From positions 1-64,000 of the forward strand of contig JAJEQR010000009.1 in assembly GCA_020687485.1 (NCBI GenBank): DNA of 64,000 nucleotides. The letters are read 5' to 3'. Positions 1 to 9,193 of this stretch are shown one piece after another (positions within the stretch are counted from its first letter, which is position 1; every line of letters starts with the position of its first letter). This DNA comes from Hominifimenecus microfluidus (GTDB lineage: Bacteria > Bacillota > Clostridia > Lachnospirales > Lachnospiraceae). Made by a program: the position numbers and the translations under genes. The notes below the pieces were generated by a model, which saw only the letters and a list, made by a program, of their open reading frames with translations, was not told where the DNA came from and did no database searches.

Positions 1-89
1 CCTGCTTGCCGTATGCCAATTTCTCCTGCAAGGTAGCGTTCGACTATTTTTACTTTTTCTACTGGTTCTATCTTACTCTTTCTGAACAT
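1..89 (-). CDS. Transposase N-terminus (IS3-type OrfA/HTH), cut by window edge
   Basis: The minus strand starts with ATG at 89 and reads a basic peptide beginning MFRKSKIEPVEKVKIVERYL that continues out of the window. The Lys/Glu-rich start followed by 'VERYLAGEIGIRQAG' is typical of the first helix-turn-helix of IS3/IS150-like OrfA transposases. Only 29 codons are visible, so family assignment rests on this short stretch. An imperfect inverted repeat lies directly upstream (95-140), as expected near an element end. Whether the transposase is intact cannot be judged from here. Confidence 0.6.
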   Translation of the reverse strand, partial: MFRKSKIEPVEKVKIVERYLAGEIGIRQA

Positions 90-94
90 GAAAA

Positions 95-140
95 TACCCC
101 CATATAGGACTTTTATATTTCATTGTCCTATATGAGGGTA
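95..140. repeat. 16-bp inverted repeat upstream of the transposase start
   Basis: TACCCCCATATAGGAC (95-110) is the reverse complement of 125-140 with one mismatch, with a 14-nt AT-rich loop. It sits 6 nt upstream of the transposase ATG, so it may be the terminal repeat of the element or a hairpin in its leader. No target-site duplication could be identified, because the other end lies outside the window. Confidence 0.5.
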
Positions 141-223
141 GCATATCACTGACCGGAGGGCCTTTTTTGTGTGCAAAAATATCTTGGAATCCGTCTGTGC
201 AGACCTTTTGTTTATCTGATTAT

Positions 224-898
224 TTACGGCAGCAGCCCGGCGATCAGCGGCTCTGCCTGTGCCATGCGGGCTTCCCACTGCGCGTAGAAATCCTGCGCGG
301 TATCCCAGGGTGTTAGGAAGAAGATTTTCAATAGGGTGAGGCTGCAGGTGCGCGCGGCAGCATCGTCGGTATTTTCTGCGAGCTTTGCGCTGATTTCCTT
401 CAGAAAATAGTGCCAGTGGCAGATGAATGCCTCGTAGGCCGGCAGATTCGGAATCTGCAGCCATTTCTTCACCTTGATCTTGCTCCGGTTCGTCTTCTTA
501 CATTCGTGGATCTGCAGGTAATAGCGGAAACTCCCGTCCTCGTAGAAACGTCCCAGCGGGAAAAGACGGCAGATACCGGGGCGAAACTCGTGGATGCTGC
601 AGCGCCCATCGTCATTGTTGAAGCGGCATTTCTCCTCCGGGCCATCAAGACGGAGATTTGGAAGTACAATACCCTCCGCAACATTCAGTTCCAGGTAACC
701 GGCAAGCAGCTCCTCAAAAGAAAGATGCAGCCCCTGCTCCAGCTGGTAGATGTCATAAGGATCCAGGATAATGGAGCTTCCCATGCCGCGGCAGCAGGCG
801 GAGCAGCCCTTGCAGTCCTGGCAGTCTGCTTTTACCATGTCATCTGCGGTATATAATCTTCCGTCTGAGATTTCTTTCAGATCGATCATTCGTTCCAT
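224..898 (-). CDS. YkgJ-family cysteine-cluster protein
   Basis: A 224-aa protein of the YkgJ/UPF0153 group, proposed to bind zinc or an iron-sulfur centre; its reaction is unknown. The N-terminal cluster C26-x2-C29-x2-C32-x2-C35-C36-R37 is followed around residues 90-115 by a second set, CRF...GRCSIHEFRPGICR, the normal two-part arrangement of the family. There is no signal peptide, so it is probably cytosolic. The start at 898 has an AGGGAGG SD about 9 nt upstream; a second Met at codon 4 is possible. It lies alone, divergent from the ara operon, with which it shares no obvious function. Confidence 0.8.
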   Translation of the reverse strand: MERMIDLKEISDGRLYTADDMVKADCQDCKGCSACCRGMGSSIILDPYDIYQLEQGLHLSFEELLAGYLELNVAEGIVLPNLRLDGPEEKCRFNNDDGRCSIHEFRPGICRLFPLGRFYEDGSFRYYLQIHECKKTNRSKIKVKKWLQIPNLPAYEAFICHWHYFLKEISAKLAENTDDAAARTCSLTLLKIFFLTPWDTAQDFYAQWEARMAQAEPLIAGLLP

Positions 899-1328
899 GA
901 TCCGTGTCCTCCCTGTTTCTCTGAAGCATCAGAATGATTCTGTATGCTTCACCATCGTTCATTATCGTTCAATTTAGGCGTCAGTGATTATCTTACGAAA
1001 ACGTCTCTGAAATGTCAAGTCTCAATCATTAACAATCATAAATCGTCAGACTTTCATAAATCGTCAGGCATTCACCGCAGTTCATCACAATCCATGCAGG
1101 AGAAAGCGGCAAGCGGGAGGCGACTTTCGATTACTGCAAAAATACAGGGAAAAAGTCGTTTTTCGTAACTCATTAGTAAAAATAGTTGTCGTTGGAAATT
1201 GAAGCGAATCAAAATAGCGTGTATAATAAATCTGGGTAAGATTTCGGAATATTTCTCTTTAACCGTAAGGGGGAATGGTACCGGATTGTATGAAAAATTC
1301 CAACAGTGTTTTAAGGAGGATAATGAAT
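899..1328. other. ara operon control region
   Basis: This 430-bp gap between the divergent ykgJ-like gene and araA holds the araA promoter (1199-1227) and a 14-bp direct repeat, TCATAAATCGTCAG, at 1036-1049 and 1054-1067 (18 bp apart, nearly two helical turns). The repeat is a candidate operator. I do not see a canonical AraR palindrome (ATTTGTnCGnACAAAT). A weak cre-like stretch (ACGAAAACGTCTCTG, about 992-1006) was noted but matches poorly. No ORF here has an SD or a recognisable protein. Confidence 0.5.
1199..1227 (+). promoter_or_regulatory. Probable sigma-A promoter of araBAD operon
   Basis: TTGAAG at 1199-1204 and TATAAT at 1222-1227 are separated by 17 bp, the optimum. Transcription would start near 1234, giving a leader of about 95 nt before the araA ATG. 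Confidence 0.65.
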
Positions 1329-2825
1329 ATGCTGCAGACGAAAAAATATCAGTTCTGGTTCTGTACCGGTTCTCAGGATCTTTACGGGGATGAGTGCCTG
1401 GCTCATGTAGCGGAGCATTCCCGGGTGATCGTGGAGAGCCTGAATGAGTCTGGGATGCTTCCCTATGAAGTAGTGTGGAAGCCTACGATGATCACCAGTG
1501 AGGTGATCCGCCGCACGTTCCGCGAGGCGAACAATGATGAGAACTGCGCAGGCATCATTACGTGGATGCACACGTTCTCACCGGCAAAGTCCTGGATTCT
1601 GGGGCTTCAGGAGCTGAACCGTCCGATCTGCCATCTGCATACGCAGTTCAACCGCGAAATCCCGTACAGTGAGATCGATATGGACTTTATGAATGAGAAC
1701 CAGTCGGCGCATGGAGACCGTGAGTTTGGCCATATGATGACTCGCATGGGAATCGAGAGAAAGGTGATCTGCGGCTACTGGGAGGACGAGGATGTAAGGA
1801 AGCGCCTGGCAGACTGGATGCGCACGGCGGTCGGCATCGTGGAGAGCAGTCACGTCCGGGTGGTTCGCTTCGCCGATAACATGCGCAATGTTGCCGTTAC
1901 CGAGGGCGATAAGGTCGAGGCGCAGCTGAAATTCGGATGGGAAGTGGATGCTTATCCGGTGAATGAGCTGGTGGACTATGTGAATGCGGTTCCGGATGCG
2001 GAGGCTTCCGCTTTGACGGATGAGTATTACGATCAGTATCTGATTGAGCTGGGCGATAAGAGCCCGTCGGAGTTCCGCCGTCATGTACAGGTACAGGCGC
2101 AGATCGAGCTGGGACTGCGGAATTTCCTGGAAGAGAATAATTATCACGCGGTTGTCACGCATTTCGGTGATCTGGGCGGTCTGAAGCAGCTGCCGGGTCT
2201 GGCGATTCAGCGGTTGATGGCGGATGGCTACGGCTTCGGCGCGGAAGGTGACTGGAAGACAGCGGCGATGGTTCGTATCATGAAGCTGATGACCCAGAAC
2301 ATGGAGAATGCAAAGGGAACTTCCTTTATGGAGGATTATACCTACAACCTGGTACCCGGCAAGGAGGGAATTCTGGAGGCACATATGCTGGAGGTTTGCC
2401 CCAGCATTCACGACGGTTCTATCTCGATCAAGGCGTGCCCGCTTTCCATGGGTAACCGTGAGGACCCTGCCCGCCTGGTATTCACCTCGAAGAGCGGCCA
2501 CGGCATCGCCACCTCTCTGGTAGATCTTGGCAATCGCTTCCGTCTGATTATCAATGAGGTAGAGTGCGGCAAGACCGAGAAGCCTATGCCGAAGCTGCCG
2601 GTAGCAACGGCATTCTGGACGCCGGAACCGAACCTGAAGACGGGAGCCGAAGCCTGGATTCTGGCCGGAGGCGCGCATCACACGGCATTCTCTTACGACC
2701 TGACGGCAGAGCAGATGGGAGACTGGGCAGCTGCCATGGGTATTGAGACGGTATATATTGACAAGGATACGACGATTCGCGGACTGCAGAATGAGCTGCG
2801 CTGGAATTCGATCTATTACCGTTAA
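1329..2825 (+). CDS. araA: L-arabinose isomerase
   Basis: Converts L-arabinose to L-ribulose, the first cytosolic step of arabinose catabolism. The 498-aa product matches the family length (about 500). The catalytic Glu/His set known from E. coli AraA is present: E306 (in FGAEGDWK), E335 (in FMEDYTY), H352 and H450 (in GGAHHTAFS). I chose ATG 1329 (MLQTKKYQFW...) because the SD AAGGAGGA (1313-1320) sits 8 nt upstream. ATG 1323 would be only 2 nt from it, and the ATG-like codon at 1275 has no SD. It is the first gene of araA-araB-araD. Confidence 0.95.
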   Translation: MLQTKKYQFWFCTGSQDLYGDECLAHVAEHSRVIVESLNESGMLPYEVVWKPTMITSEVIRRTFREANNDENCAGIITWMHTFSPAKSWILGLQELNRPICHLHTQFNREIPYSEIDMDFMNENQSAHGDREFGHMMTRMGIERKVICGYWEDEDVRKRLADWMRTAVGIVESSHVRVVRFADNMRNVAVTEGDKVEAQLKFGWEVDAYPVNELVDYVNAVPDAEASALTDEYYDQYLIELGDKSPSEFRRHVQVQAQIELGLRNFLEENNYHAVVTHFGDLGGLKQLPGLAIQRLMADGYGFGAEGDWKTAAMVRIMKLMTQNMENAKGTSFMEDYTYNLVPGKEGILEAHMLEVCPSIHDGSISIKACPLSMGNREDPARLVFTSKSGHGIATSLVDLGNRFRLIINEVECGKTEKPMPKLPVATAFWTPEPNLKTGAEAWILAGGAHHTAFSYDLTAEQMGDWAAAMGIETVYIDKDTTIRGLQNELRWNSIYYR

Positions 2826-2840
2826 GAGGAGGAGCATTCG

Positions 2841-4451
2841 ATGACAGAAACAGGAAATGAGAACATTTGCCGGATTGAAGAAATCAAAGCAGGAAAAACG
2901 GCGCTTGGAATCGAGTTTGGCTCGACCAGAATCAAGGCGGTTCTGATTGGAAGCGATCATAAACCGATCGCTTCCGGCGGCCACGACTGGGAGAATCAGC
3001 TGGAGAATGGCGTATGGACGTACTCACTGGAGAGTGTAAAGCTTGGCCTGCAGGATGCTTACGCAAAGCTGGCGAAGGACGTCGCCGATACTTATGGAGT
3101 GATTCTGCACACGGTGGGAGCCATCGGCATCAGCGCTATGATGCATGGTTACCTGGTTTTTGATGAGAAAGATCAGCTGCTGGTTCCATTCCGCACCTGG
3201 CGCAACACCATGACAGCGGAGGCATCGGAGAAGCTGACAGAGCTGTTCAATTATCCGGTCCCGCAGCGCTGGAGCATCGCGCATCTCTATCAGGCCATCC
3301 TGAAGAAGGAGCCTCATGTGAAGAATATCCGCTTCATAACGACGCTGGAGGGCTATGTTCACTGGCTGTTGACTGGACAGAAGGTGCTCGGCATCGGCGA
3401 TGTGGCTGGTATGTTCCCTGTTGATGTGGCTCTGCACGACTTTGATCCCGTGCGGATTCGTCAGTTCGACGAACTGATTGCGGACGAGCATATGCCTTGG
3501 AAGCTGGCGGATATCCTGCCGAAGGCACTGACAGCCGGTGAGGACGCCGGCGTGCTTACTGCGGAGGGGGCGGCTCTTCTTGATCCGAGCGGAAATCTGC
3601 AGCCAGGCATTCCAATGTGTCCGCCGGAGGGCGACGCAGGCACTGGTATGACGGCAACGAACAGCGTGGCGATCCGTACCGGAAATGTCTCCGCAGGAAC
3701 CAGTGTATTCGCAATGGTAGTCCTGGAGAAGCCTCTGAAGAAGGTGCACCCGGAGCTCGATCTGGTTACAACTCCGGCCGGAGATATGGTTGCGATGGTT
3801 CATTGCAATAACTGTACATCCGAGCTGAACGCCTGGGCCGGAATGTTCCGCGAGTTCGCGGAGCTGATGGGCTTAAAAACCGATGCGGGAGAAGTATTTA
3901 CCCGCTTATATCAGAAGGCGCTGGAAGGAAAGGCCGACGGCGGCATGATTTCCTGCAATTATCTCTCCGGAGAGCACATCACAGGTTTTGAGGAGGGACG
4001 CCCGCTCTTCGTGCGCAGACCGGACGCTCCGCTGGCGCTGGCGGATTTCATGAAGGTACAGTTGTACGCATCTCTGGGAACCCTGAAGACAGGTATGGAT
4101 ATCCTGTCGAAGGAAGAAAACGTAAATCTGGATATGCTGATCGGTCACGGTGGTTTCTTCAAAACACCGGTAGTTGGACAGCGCCTGATGGCGGCAGCGG
4201 CAGGCGTACCGGTTGCCGTGATGGAGACGGCCGGAGAGGGCGGCGCCTGGGGCGCGGCGCTTCTGGCTGGCTACCGGGTATGGAAGGATGAGAATGAGTC
4301 TCTGAATGATTACCTGGCGAAGAAAGTATTCAGCGGTCAGAAGAGCAGCGTGATCGAACCGAAAACGGAGGAGCAGGAGGAGTTCACTTCGTTCATGAAC
4401 ACATTCCGCTCCGGACTTGCGGTTGAACGGGCAGCCATTGAGCATCTGTAA
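2841..4451 (+). CDS. araB: L-ribulokinase (FGGY family)
   Basis: Phosphorylates L-ribulose to L-ribulose 5-phosphate using ATP. The 536-aa protein has the FGGY-kinase N-terminal phosphate-binding stretch [15 protein letters not shown] near residue 25 and the C-terminal glycine-rich adenosine site ([19 protein letters not shown]...[10 protein letters not shown]). The length and the leading IKAGKT segment match the AraB subtype found in Clostridia and Bacteroidetes rather than xylulokinase (about 500 aa), and the position between araA and araD supports this. The SD AGGAGGAG lies just upstream; the gap to araA is 15 nt. Confidence 0.88.
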   Translation: MTETGNENICRIEEIKAGKTALGIEFGSTRIKAVLIGSDHKPIASGGHDWENQLENGVWTYSLESVKLGLQDAYAKLAKDVADTYGVILHTVGAIGISAMMHGYLVFDEKDQLLVPFRTWRNTMTAEASEKLTELFNYPVPQRWSIAHLYQAILKKEPHVKNIRFITTLEGYVHWLLTGQKVLGIGDVAGMFPVDVALHDFDPVRIRQFDELIADEHMPWKLADILPKALTAGEDAGVLTAEGAALLDPSGNLQPGIPMCPPEGDAGTGMTATNSVAIRTGNVSAGTSVFAMVVLEKPLKKVHPELDLVTTPAGDMVAMVHCNNCTSELNAWAGMFREFAELMGLKTDAGEVFTRLYQKALEGKADGGMISCNYLSGEHITGFEEGRPLFVRRPDAPLALADFMKVQLYASLGTLKTGMDILSKEENVNLDMLIGHGGFFKTPVVGQRLMAAAAGVPVAVMETAGEGGAWGAALLAGYRVWKDENESLNDYLAKKVFSGQKSSVIEPKTEEQEEFTSFMNTFRSGLAVERAAIEHL

Positions 4452-4465
4452 GGAGGATACGAAAG

Positions 4466-5167
4466 ATGAAGCAGGAGATGCTGATTGAACTGAAGGAAAT
4501 GGTGTATGAGGCGAATATGGAGCTTCCCCGCCGGGGGCTAGTAACGTATACCTGGGGAAATGTCAGCGGAATCGACCGGGAGAGAGGCCTCTTTGTCATT
4601 AAGCCCAGCGGCGTGCCCTATGAAGAATTAGATCCGGAGATGATGGTTGTGATGGATCTGGATGGTAATCAGGTGGGCGGACGCCTGCGCCCCTCATCGG
4701 ATACGCCGACGCATCTGGAACTTTACCGCGCCTTCCCGGAGATCGGAGGCATCGTACATACACATTCCACGCACGCAACGGCCTGGGCACAGTCCGGCCG
4801 GGCCATTCCCTGTTACGGTACAACCCATGCAGATTATTTCTATGGCGAGATTCCCTGTGCCAGAAATCTGACACCGGAGGAGACGGAGGCAGCCTACGAG
4901 AAGAACACAGGCAAGAGCATCGTGGAAGTATTCGCGGACCGGAATCCCATCCACGTACCCGGTGTACTGTGCAAGAACCATGGCCCCTTCACCTGGGGAA
5001 AGGACGCGGCGGAAGCGGTACACAACGCGGTTGTTCTGGAAGAAGTCGCAAAGATGGCATGGATGACCGAGATGATCGGCGGCAGAGACTGCCAGACGCC
5101 TCAGTACATGCAGGATAAGCACTTCATGAGAAAGCACGGCCCGAACGCCTACTATGGGCAGAAATAA
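4466..5167 (+). CDS. araD: L-ribulose-5-phosphate 4-epimerase
   Basis: Epimerises L-ribulose 5-phosphate to D-xylulose 5-phosphate, which enters the pentose phosphate pathway. The 233-aa class-II-aldolase-fold protein has the zinc ligands expected of AraD: H98 and H100 ([10 protein letters not shown]) and H172 ([10 protein letters not shown]), plus the [11 protein letters not shown] motif with the conserved Asp. E. coli AraD is 231 aa. The SD AAGGAGGA lies 8 nt before the ATG. It is the last gene of the operon; a 12-bp hairpin follows 18 nt after the stop. Confidence 0.95.
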   Translation: MKQEMLIELKEMVYEANMELPRRGLVTYTWGNVSGIDRERGLFVIKPSGVPYEELDPEMMVVMDLDGNQVGGRLRPSSDTPTHLELYRAFPEIGGIVHTHSTHATAWAQSGRAIPCYGTTHADYFYGEIPCARNLTPEETEAAYEKNTGKSIVEVFADRNPIHVPGVLCKNHGPFTWGKDAAEAVHNAVVLEEVAKMAWMTEMIGGRDCQTPQYMQDKHFMRKHGPNAYYGQK

Positions 5168-5185
5168 AGAGCTGGAATAAGAATA

Positions 5186-5233
5186 ATACCCACCTGCTCC
5201 CACATATAGTGGACAAAAAGCAGGTGGGTATTT
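5186..5233 (+). terminator. Terminator of araABD overlapping the pdaA ribosome site
   Basis: ATACCCACCTGC (5186-5197) pairs perfectly with GCAGGTGGGTAT (5220-5231), with a 22-nt loop and a short T-rich tail. The right arm contains the only SD-like sequence (AGGTGGG, 5222-5228) for the downstream deacetylase, so read-through transcripts would hide that SD in the stem. Confidence 0.7.
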
Positions 5234-5235
5234 CT

Positions 5236-6060
5236 ATGCGGGAAAATATTCGGATTCCGGTAAAATTTGCGGTTTCGATCCTTCTGCTCTGCCTGGCTTA
5301 TGTCCTGGGCTGGACATTCGCGTCTTATACATATGAAAAGCCTGACGATGTAAGCGTATCCGCTTCAACAGAGCAGAACTGGGGCTTAAGCTTTCCCACG
5401 CCGGGACAGACGCCGGTGGGGAATGCCACTCCGGAGAAAATGGCGGAGCAGAACGCCTACTATGTGGATACAAGTGGGGAGAAGGTGATCTATCTGACCT
5501 TTGATGCCGGGTATGAGAACGGGAATACGGCGAAAATTCTGGATGCACTGAAGAAGCATGAGATTCCTGCGACCTTTTTTCTGGTGGGAAATTATATCTC
5601 GACAAGTCCGGAGCTGGTGATGAGGATGGTGGAAGAAGGGCATATAGTTGGAAATCATACGAGTCATCATCCCGATATGGCGTCAATCTCGTCGAAGGAA
5701 GCTTTTTCTAAAGAACTGACAGAGCTGGAAGAGCAGTATAAAGAACTGACCGGTGAAGATATGGTAAAGTTTTACCGGCCGCCGCGCGGCGTATACAGCG
5801 AAGCGAACCTTGCGTTGGCGAAGGAGATGGGCTACCGGACCTTTTTCTGGAGTCTGGCCTATGTAGACTGGTATGAGAATAACCAGCCGGAACCGGCGGA
5901 AGCCTTCGAGAAGCTCCTGTCAAGAATTCATCCAGGCGCGATCGTGCTTCTGCACAGCACATCCCGCACGAACGCGGATATCCTGGATGAACTTCTGACA
6001 AGATGGGAGGAGATGGGATACTCCTTCCGTCCGCTGACGGAGTTCCCGTTTCCTGCCTGA
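5236..6060 (+). CDS. PdaA-like polysaccharide (peptidoglycan) deacetylase
   Basis: A NodB-fold carbohydrate esterase 4 protein, 274 aa from ATG 5236, with an N-terminal membrane anchor or signal (residues about 9-30). The motifs read TFDAGYEN, HTSHHP, RPPRG and a C-terminal LLHS. Loss of the second Asp in motif 1 (TFDxGYEN instead of TFDDG) is characteristic of the PdaA branch, which acts on peptidoglycan muramic acid residues to make muramic delta-lactam in spore cortex. A GTG at 5209 is in frame, but it lies inside the terminator loop and has no SD; ATG 5236 follows AGGTGGG by 7 nt. Export to the cell surface is inferred. Confidence 0.82.
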   Translation: MRENIRIPVKFAVSILLLCLAYVLGWTFASYTYEKPDDVSVSASTEQNWGLSFPTPGQTPVGNATPEKMAEQNAYYVDTSGEKVIYLTFDAGYENGNTAKILDALKKHEIPATFFLVGNYISTSPELVMRMVEEGHIVGNHTSHHPDMASISSKEAFSKELTELEEQYKELTGEDMVKFYRPPRGVYSEANLALAKEMGYRTFFWSLAYVDWYENNQPEPAEAFEKLLSRIHPGAIVLLHSTSRTNADILDELLTRWEEMGYSFRPLTEFPFPA

Positions 6061-6132
6061 ATCGAATATTCCGATCTTTTTCGGATGATTCGGAATTCCG
6101 GAACTTAACGGATGATCTGAGATTGTCCGGAT

Positions 6133-7614
6133 TTATCCAAACTTCCTCTGCAGATATTCGAAGTAATATTTCGGGTTAAAGTCCTCACCAGTAACTTTCA
6201 TAAGAAGATCTCTGGCATCATAGACCGCGCCGAAGCGATGAATATGCTCATGGAGCCAGTCGGTGATTACAGATACGTTCCCCTGCTCCAGCAGAGCGTC
6301 TATATCCATATCCTCCGCCATGCGGTGGGCGATCTGAGCTCCATAGGCGTTTCCCAGCGCATAGGAGGGAAAATATCCGATCGAACCCTGGGACCAGTGG
6401 ATATCCTGCAGTACACCTTCGGCGACATTTGCAGGGCGTACACCGAGATACTTCTCGTACAGATCATCCCAGGCGGCGGGAAGATCGGTAATAGCCAGGC
6501 TTCCGTCCATCAGCTGCTTCTCCAGCTCATAGCGGATCATGATGTGGAGACAGTAGGTCAGCTCATCGCTCTCCGTGCGTACCAGACTGGGGACGGCCTT
6601 ATTGATTGCGGCAACGAACTTCTCGCAGGATACATCCTTCAGCTGTTCCGGGAAGAGAGACTGCAGCTTCGGATAGACCGGCTTCCAGAAGGAGAGGCTG
6701 CGGCCGACCATGTTCTCGAAGAAACGGGACTGGGATTCGTGCATTCCGCAGGAAGCGCCGCCGCCCGCCGGAGTCTGGGAGAGCTCATCTGCGATATCGA
6801 ACTCGTACAGCGCGTGGCCACACTCATGTATGCTGGAGAAGATCGCGCTGGTAAGAAGCTCCTCGTAGTAGTGTGTCGTAATGCGGACATCATCTTTGTG
6901 CAGGTTTGTCGTGAAGGGATGCGCGCTTTCAGCGACAACGCCGCGGCTGCGGTCGAAGCCCAGGTAGTCCAGAATGTAATCGTTGAATTCCTTCTGTGCG
7001 TCAATGTCGAAGTGACCGAAGAGGAAATCATCCGGGATCTGATCCGCGCGTTCCTTTGCTTTTTGAAGAAGCGGAAGGATCGTCTCCTTCAGCTGATCGA
7101 AGAACGGATCGAGCACCGCCATGGGGAAGCCCTTTTCGAAGTCTTCCAGGAGCACATCGTAGAGAGCCTGCCCCTCTTTTGCCTTATAACCAGCGAACTT
7201 TCTGGTATAGCGAAGAATCTCTTCCAGAATCGGGGCGAAGAGGTCGAAGTTCTTCTCCTCACGCGCCTTCGCCCAGATGGTGGTAGCCGTGGACTGCAGT
7301 TCCGTGAAAGCACGGTACTCATCGGCGGGAATCAGCTCCAGGTCGTCGATATCCTTCTGGATCTTCTTCGCAATGGAGCGCTCCGCATCGGAGAGCGTCT
7401 CGTCCTTCAGCAGCTCACGGACGATGGCCTTTGTCTCCGGCTTCAGAGTTTCTTCGCGCAGGCGGTCGCTCAGCACGCCGAATACGAGAGAGGTGCGCTT
7501 CCCGGCTCCCTCCGGAGCCAGAGTCTCCATGTCCCATCCGAAGAGCTGGAGCGCCGCCTGAAGTGCCGCCCAGTTCTCCAGGTAGGGCTTTAACTGCTCA
7601 AATTTCTGATTCAT
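6133..7614 (-). CDS. Carboxypeptidase M32 (thermostable carboxypeptidase 1 type)
   Basis: A zinc metallocarboxypeptidase that removes C-terminal residues from peptides. The 493-aa, largely helical protein contains the family zinc motif as HECGH (near residue 262) in the context SIHECGHALYEF, followed by the CGMHESQSRF...N motif typical of M32. No signal peptide, so cytosolic. The start at 7614 has AGAAAGGA about 9 nt upstream; an in-frame ATG at 7701 lies 29 codons earlier next to the structured intergenic element and lacks an SD. It is downstream of, and codirectional with, the lactonase gene, but the structured element separates them. Confidence 0.9.
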   Translation of the reverse strand: MNQKFEQLKPYLENWAALQAALQLFGWDMETLAPEGAGKRTSLVFGVLSDRLREETLKPETKAIVRELLKDETLSDAERSIAKKIQKDIDDLELIPADEYRAFTELQSTATTIWAKAREEKNFDLFAPILEEILRYTRKFAGYKAKEGQALYDVLLEDFEKGFPMAVLDPFFDQLKETILPLLQKAKERADQIPDDFLFGHFDIDAQKEFNDYILDYLGFDRSRGVVAESAHPFTTNLHKDDVRITTHYYEELLTSAIFSSIHECGHALYEFDIADELSQTPAGGGASCGMHESQSRFFENMVGRSLSFWKPVYPKLQSLFPEQLKDVSCEKFVAAINKAVPSLVRTESDELTYCLHIMIRYELEKQLMDGSLAITDLPAAWDDLYEKYLGVRPANVAEGVLQDIHWSQGSIGYFPSYALGNAYGAQIAHRMAEDMDIDALLEQGNVSVITDWLHEHIHRFGAVYDARDLLMKVTGEDFNPKYYFEYLQRKFG

Positions 7615-7704
7615 GTGATTTTTTCCTTTCTGAATTGTTATAGTTGCATTGCTTCTTAATTCGTACTCCTGATATTTATTTCGGGTGAATAAATGTGCCA
7701 TTCT

Positions 7705-7913
7705 ATGATGTTGGGGTCAAAAGGTATTTTGACCCCTTTGATACCAGATTGCTACGTGCTTTGCACTCCCGCAATCTTCAAAAACATTCGTAATCCGCTC
7801 ATTTTTCTTCGAAAAATGGCTACTTACTCATGTTTTTGGCGGGTCAAGAGGTCAAAAATTCTCTTGCAAGCGAGCTTGCATCGACTTTTTGACCTTTTGA
7901 CCCCTGGTATCAT
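7705..7913. repeat. Structured palindromic intergenic element (about 200 bp)
   Basis: The whole gap between two minus-strand genes is built of complementary segments. GGGGTCAAAAGGT (7713-7725) is the exact reverse complement of 7892-7904. GATACCAG (7740-7747) pairs with 7904-7911. A 10-bp hairpin occupies 7713-7736. GATTGC/GCAATC (7747-7752/7771-7776) encloses GTGC/GCAC. CAAAAACAT (7779-7787) pairs with 7830-7838 around an 8-bp hairpin (7800-7818). 7841-7858 pairs with 7886-7903 over 18 bp with one G-U. This could be a non-autonomous mobile repeat or a folded RNA; copy number elsewhere is unknown. Confidence 0.6.
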
Positions 7914-7914
7914 T

Positions 7915-8973
7915 CTATTCCGCCGGCACTTCCACCACCAGAGAGCATTTGGGCTGGCCGACCGGGATCGGAGCGCCTGCCATCACGATATTTCCCTTAT
8001 CATAATGAAGAGAGAATATCGTAATCGTATTCGAATCATAGTTTGTCACAAAGATGTGCTTTTCATCCGGGAAAAGGTTTACATCCGTGGGATAGCGGCC
8101 GCTGATCGGGAGCACATTCAGCTGCGTGAGCAGGCCGGTCTCCGGATTTCTCCGGAAGACACCAAGACTGTGATCCCCGGCATTTGTACACAGCAGGTAG
8201 TTCTCTTCTCTGGCGAAGCGGAGAGCAACCGCCGCGCTGTATTCCGTGAACTTCTTGCCGAGTGTGGAGATCGTCTGGATCTTCTCGAACACCGGCAGCT
8301 TCCCGCTTCCGTCATAATGGAAGACCGCGATGTGATTGCTGAGCTCCTTAATCATATACATATACTGGCCGTCGGAAGAGAAAATCAGACGGCGGGGCGC
8401 CGACTGCGGCACACAGCGGACGATATCACAGGGCGTCAGCATGCCGGTCTCGTGATTAAAACGGTAAATCTTCATCTGATCAATGCCGGAATCCAGCACG
8501 CAGAGATATTTCTCATCTGGTGTGAGCTGTGCGCAGCGGATGTGCGGCTTGAAATTGCGCTCGGCGACACTGCCGGGGCCCTTGTGGAAGATTCCCTGTA
8601 CGATTGGTCCGACCGAACCGTCTTCATTGATCTTCAGAACGGTGATCTTGCCGTCGTGGTAGCCGGACACGAACAGAAAACGGTTATCCTTCGTTGTGGA
8701 AATGTGGCAGCCGCGCATTCCGCGGATTGCTGCCGTATTCAGACGCTTCAGGTTGCCGTCCGGCAGAATCCGGAAGGAAGCGACGCCCTTATCCGTGATG
8801 GAGTACAGGATGCGTCCGTCCGGTGAAGTGGTAAGGTAGGAGGCGTTGTCGATCTCGACTTCCCCTCTTTTTCTGAGCGCGCCGCGCTCAACATCCATAT
8901 CGAAAATCGTGATTCCCTTGCTGTCGCAGGTATCGGTGTGCGAACCGACATAAACCACATATTGCTTTTCCAT
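7915..8973 (-). CDS. Lactonase family protein (YbhE/6-phosphogluconolactonase-like beta-propeller)
   Basis: A 352-aa seven-bladed beta-propeller protein of the Lactonase (PF10282) family. Members hydrolyse 6-phosphogluconolactone or related sugar lactones, but many homologues are uncharacterised. Repeated blade signatures are visible, such as LTTSPDGRILYS, TTKDNRFLFVSGY, LTPDEKYLCVLDSG, FSSDGQYMYMI and NLFPDEKHIFVTNY. No signal peptide, so cytosolic. The SD GGAGG lies about 8 nt upstream of ATG 8973. The stop codon abuts the structured element at 7705-7913. Substrate cannot be read from sequence; the neighbourhood (arabinose genes) is suggestive only. Confidence 0.8.
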   Translation of the reverse strand: MEKQYVVYVGSHTDTCDSKGITIFDMDVERGALRKRGEVEIDNASYLTTSPDGRILYSITDKGVASFRILPDGNLKRLNTAAIRGMRGCHISTTKDNRFLFVSGYHDGKITVLKINEDGSVGPIVQGIFHKGPGSVAERNFKPHIRCAQLTPDEKYLCVLDSGIDQMKIYRFNHETGMLTPCDIVRCVPQSAPRRLIFSSDGQYMYMIKELSNHIAVFHYDGSGKLPVFEKIQTISTLGKKFTEYSAAVALRFAREENYLLCTNAGDHSLGVFRRNPETGLLTQLNVLPISGRYPTDVNLFPDEKHIFVTNYDSNTITIFSLHYDKGNIVMAGAPIPVGQPKCSLVVEVPAE

Positions 8974-9123
8974 GAGTAATCCTCCCTGCTGAAATGTAGC
9001 CGTCCGGAGTTTTCGGTGATTTCGTTGTCACTGCATATTTCCGGATAGATTCATTGTAACACAGTTCCGACCGATTGGAAAGAAGTTCATTCTCTGGAAG
9101 TATTCCGGAAAATTTCGGTGGGA

Positions 9124-9193
9124 TGAGACATTTTATGTGAGACACTGAGAATACAGATGAGACAGGATGAGACACAGAAAGACATCTGAGACA
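9124..9193 (+). promoter_or_regulatory. Cluster of five TGAGACA repeats (probable activator sites)
   Basis: TGAGACA occurs at 9124, 9138, 9158, 9168 and 9187, all on the plus strand. The last four start 20, 10 and 19 bp apart, close to helical periodicity. The cluster lies 90-160 bp upstream of the sigma-54 promoter at 9283, the usual distance of enhancer sites. The natural partner is the sigma-54 activator at 11065. A sixth copy (9569-9575) sits just before the MFS gene SD. Confidence 0.6.

Noticed and set aside
1578..2984. A 468-codon minus-strand frame opposite araA
   Set aside because: Shadow of araA, which has its catalytic residues at the expected positions.
6238..7593. A 451-codon plus-strand frame opposite the M32 carboxypeptidase
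   Set aside because: No SD and no domain; the minus strand carries the zinc motif and a good start.
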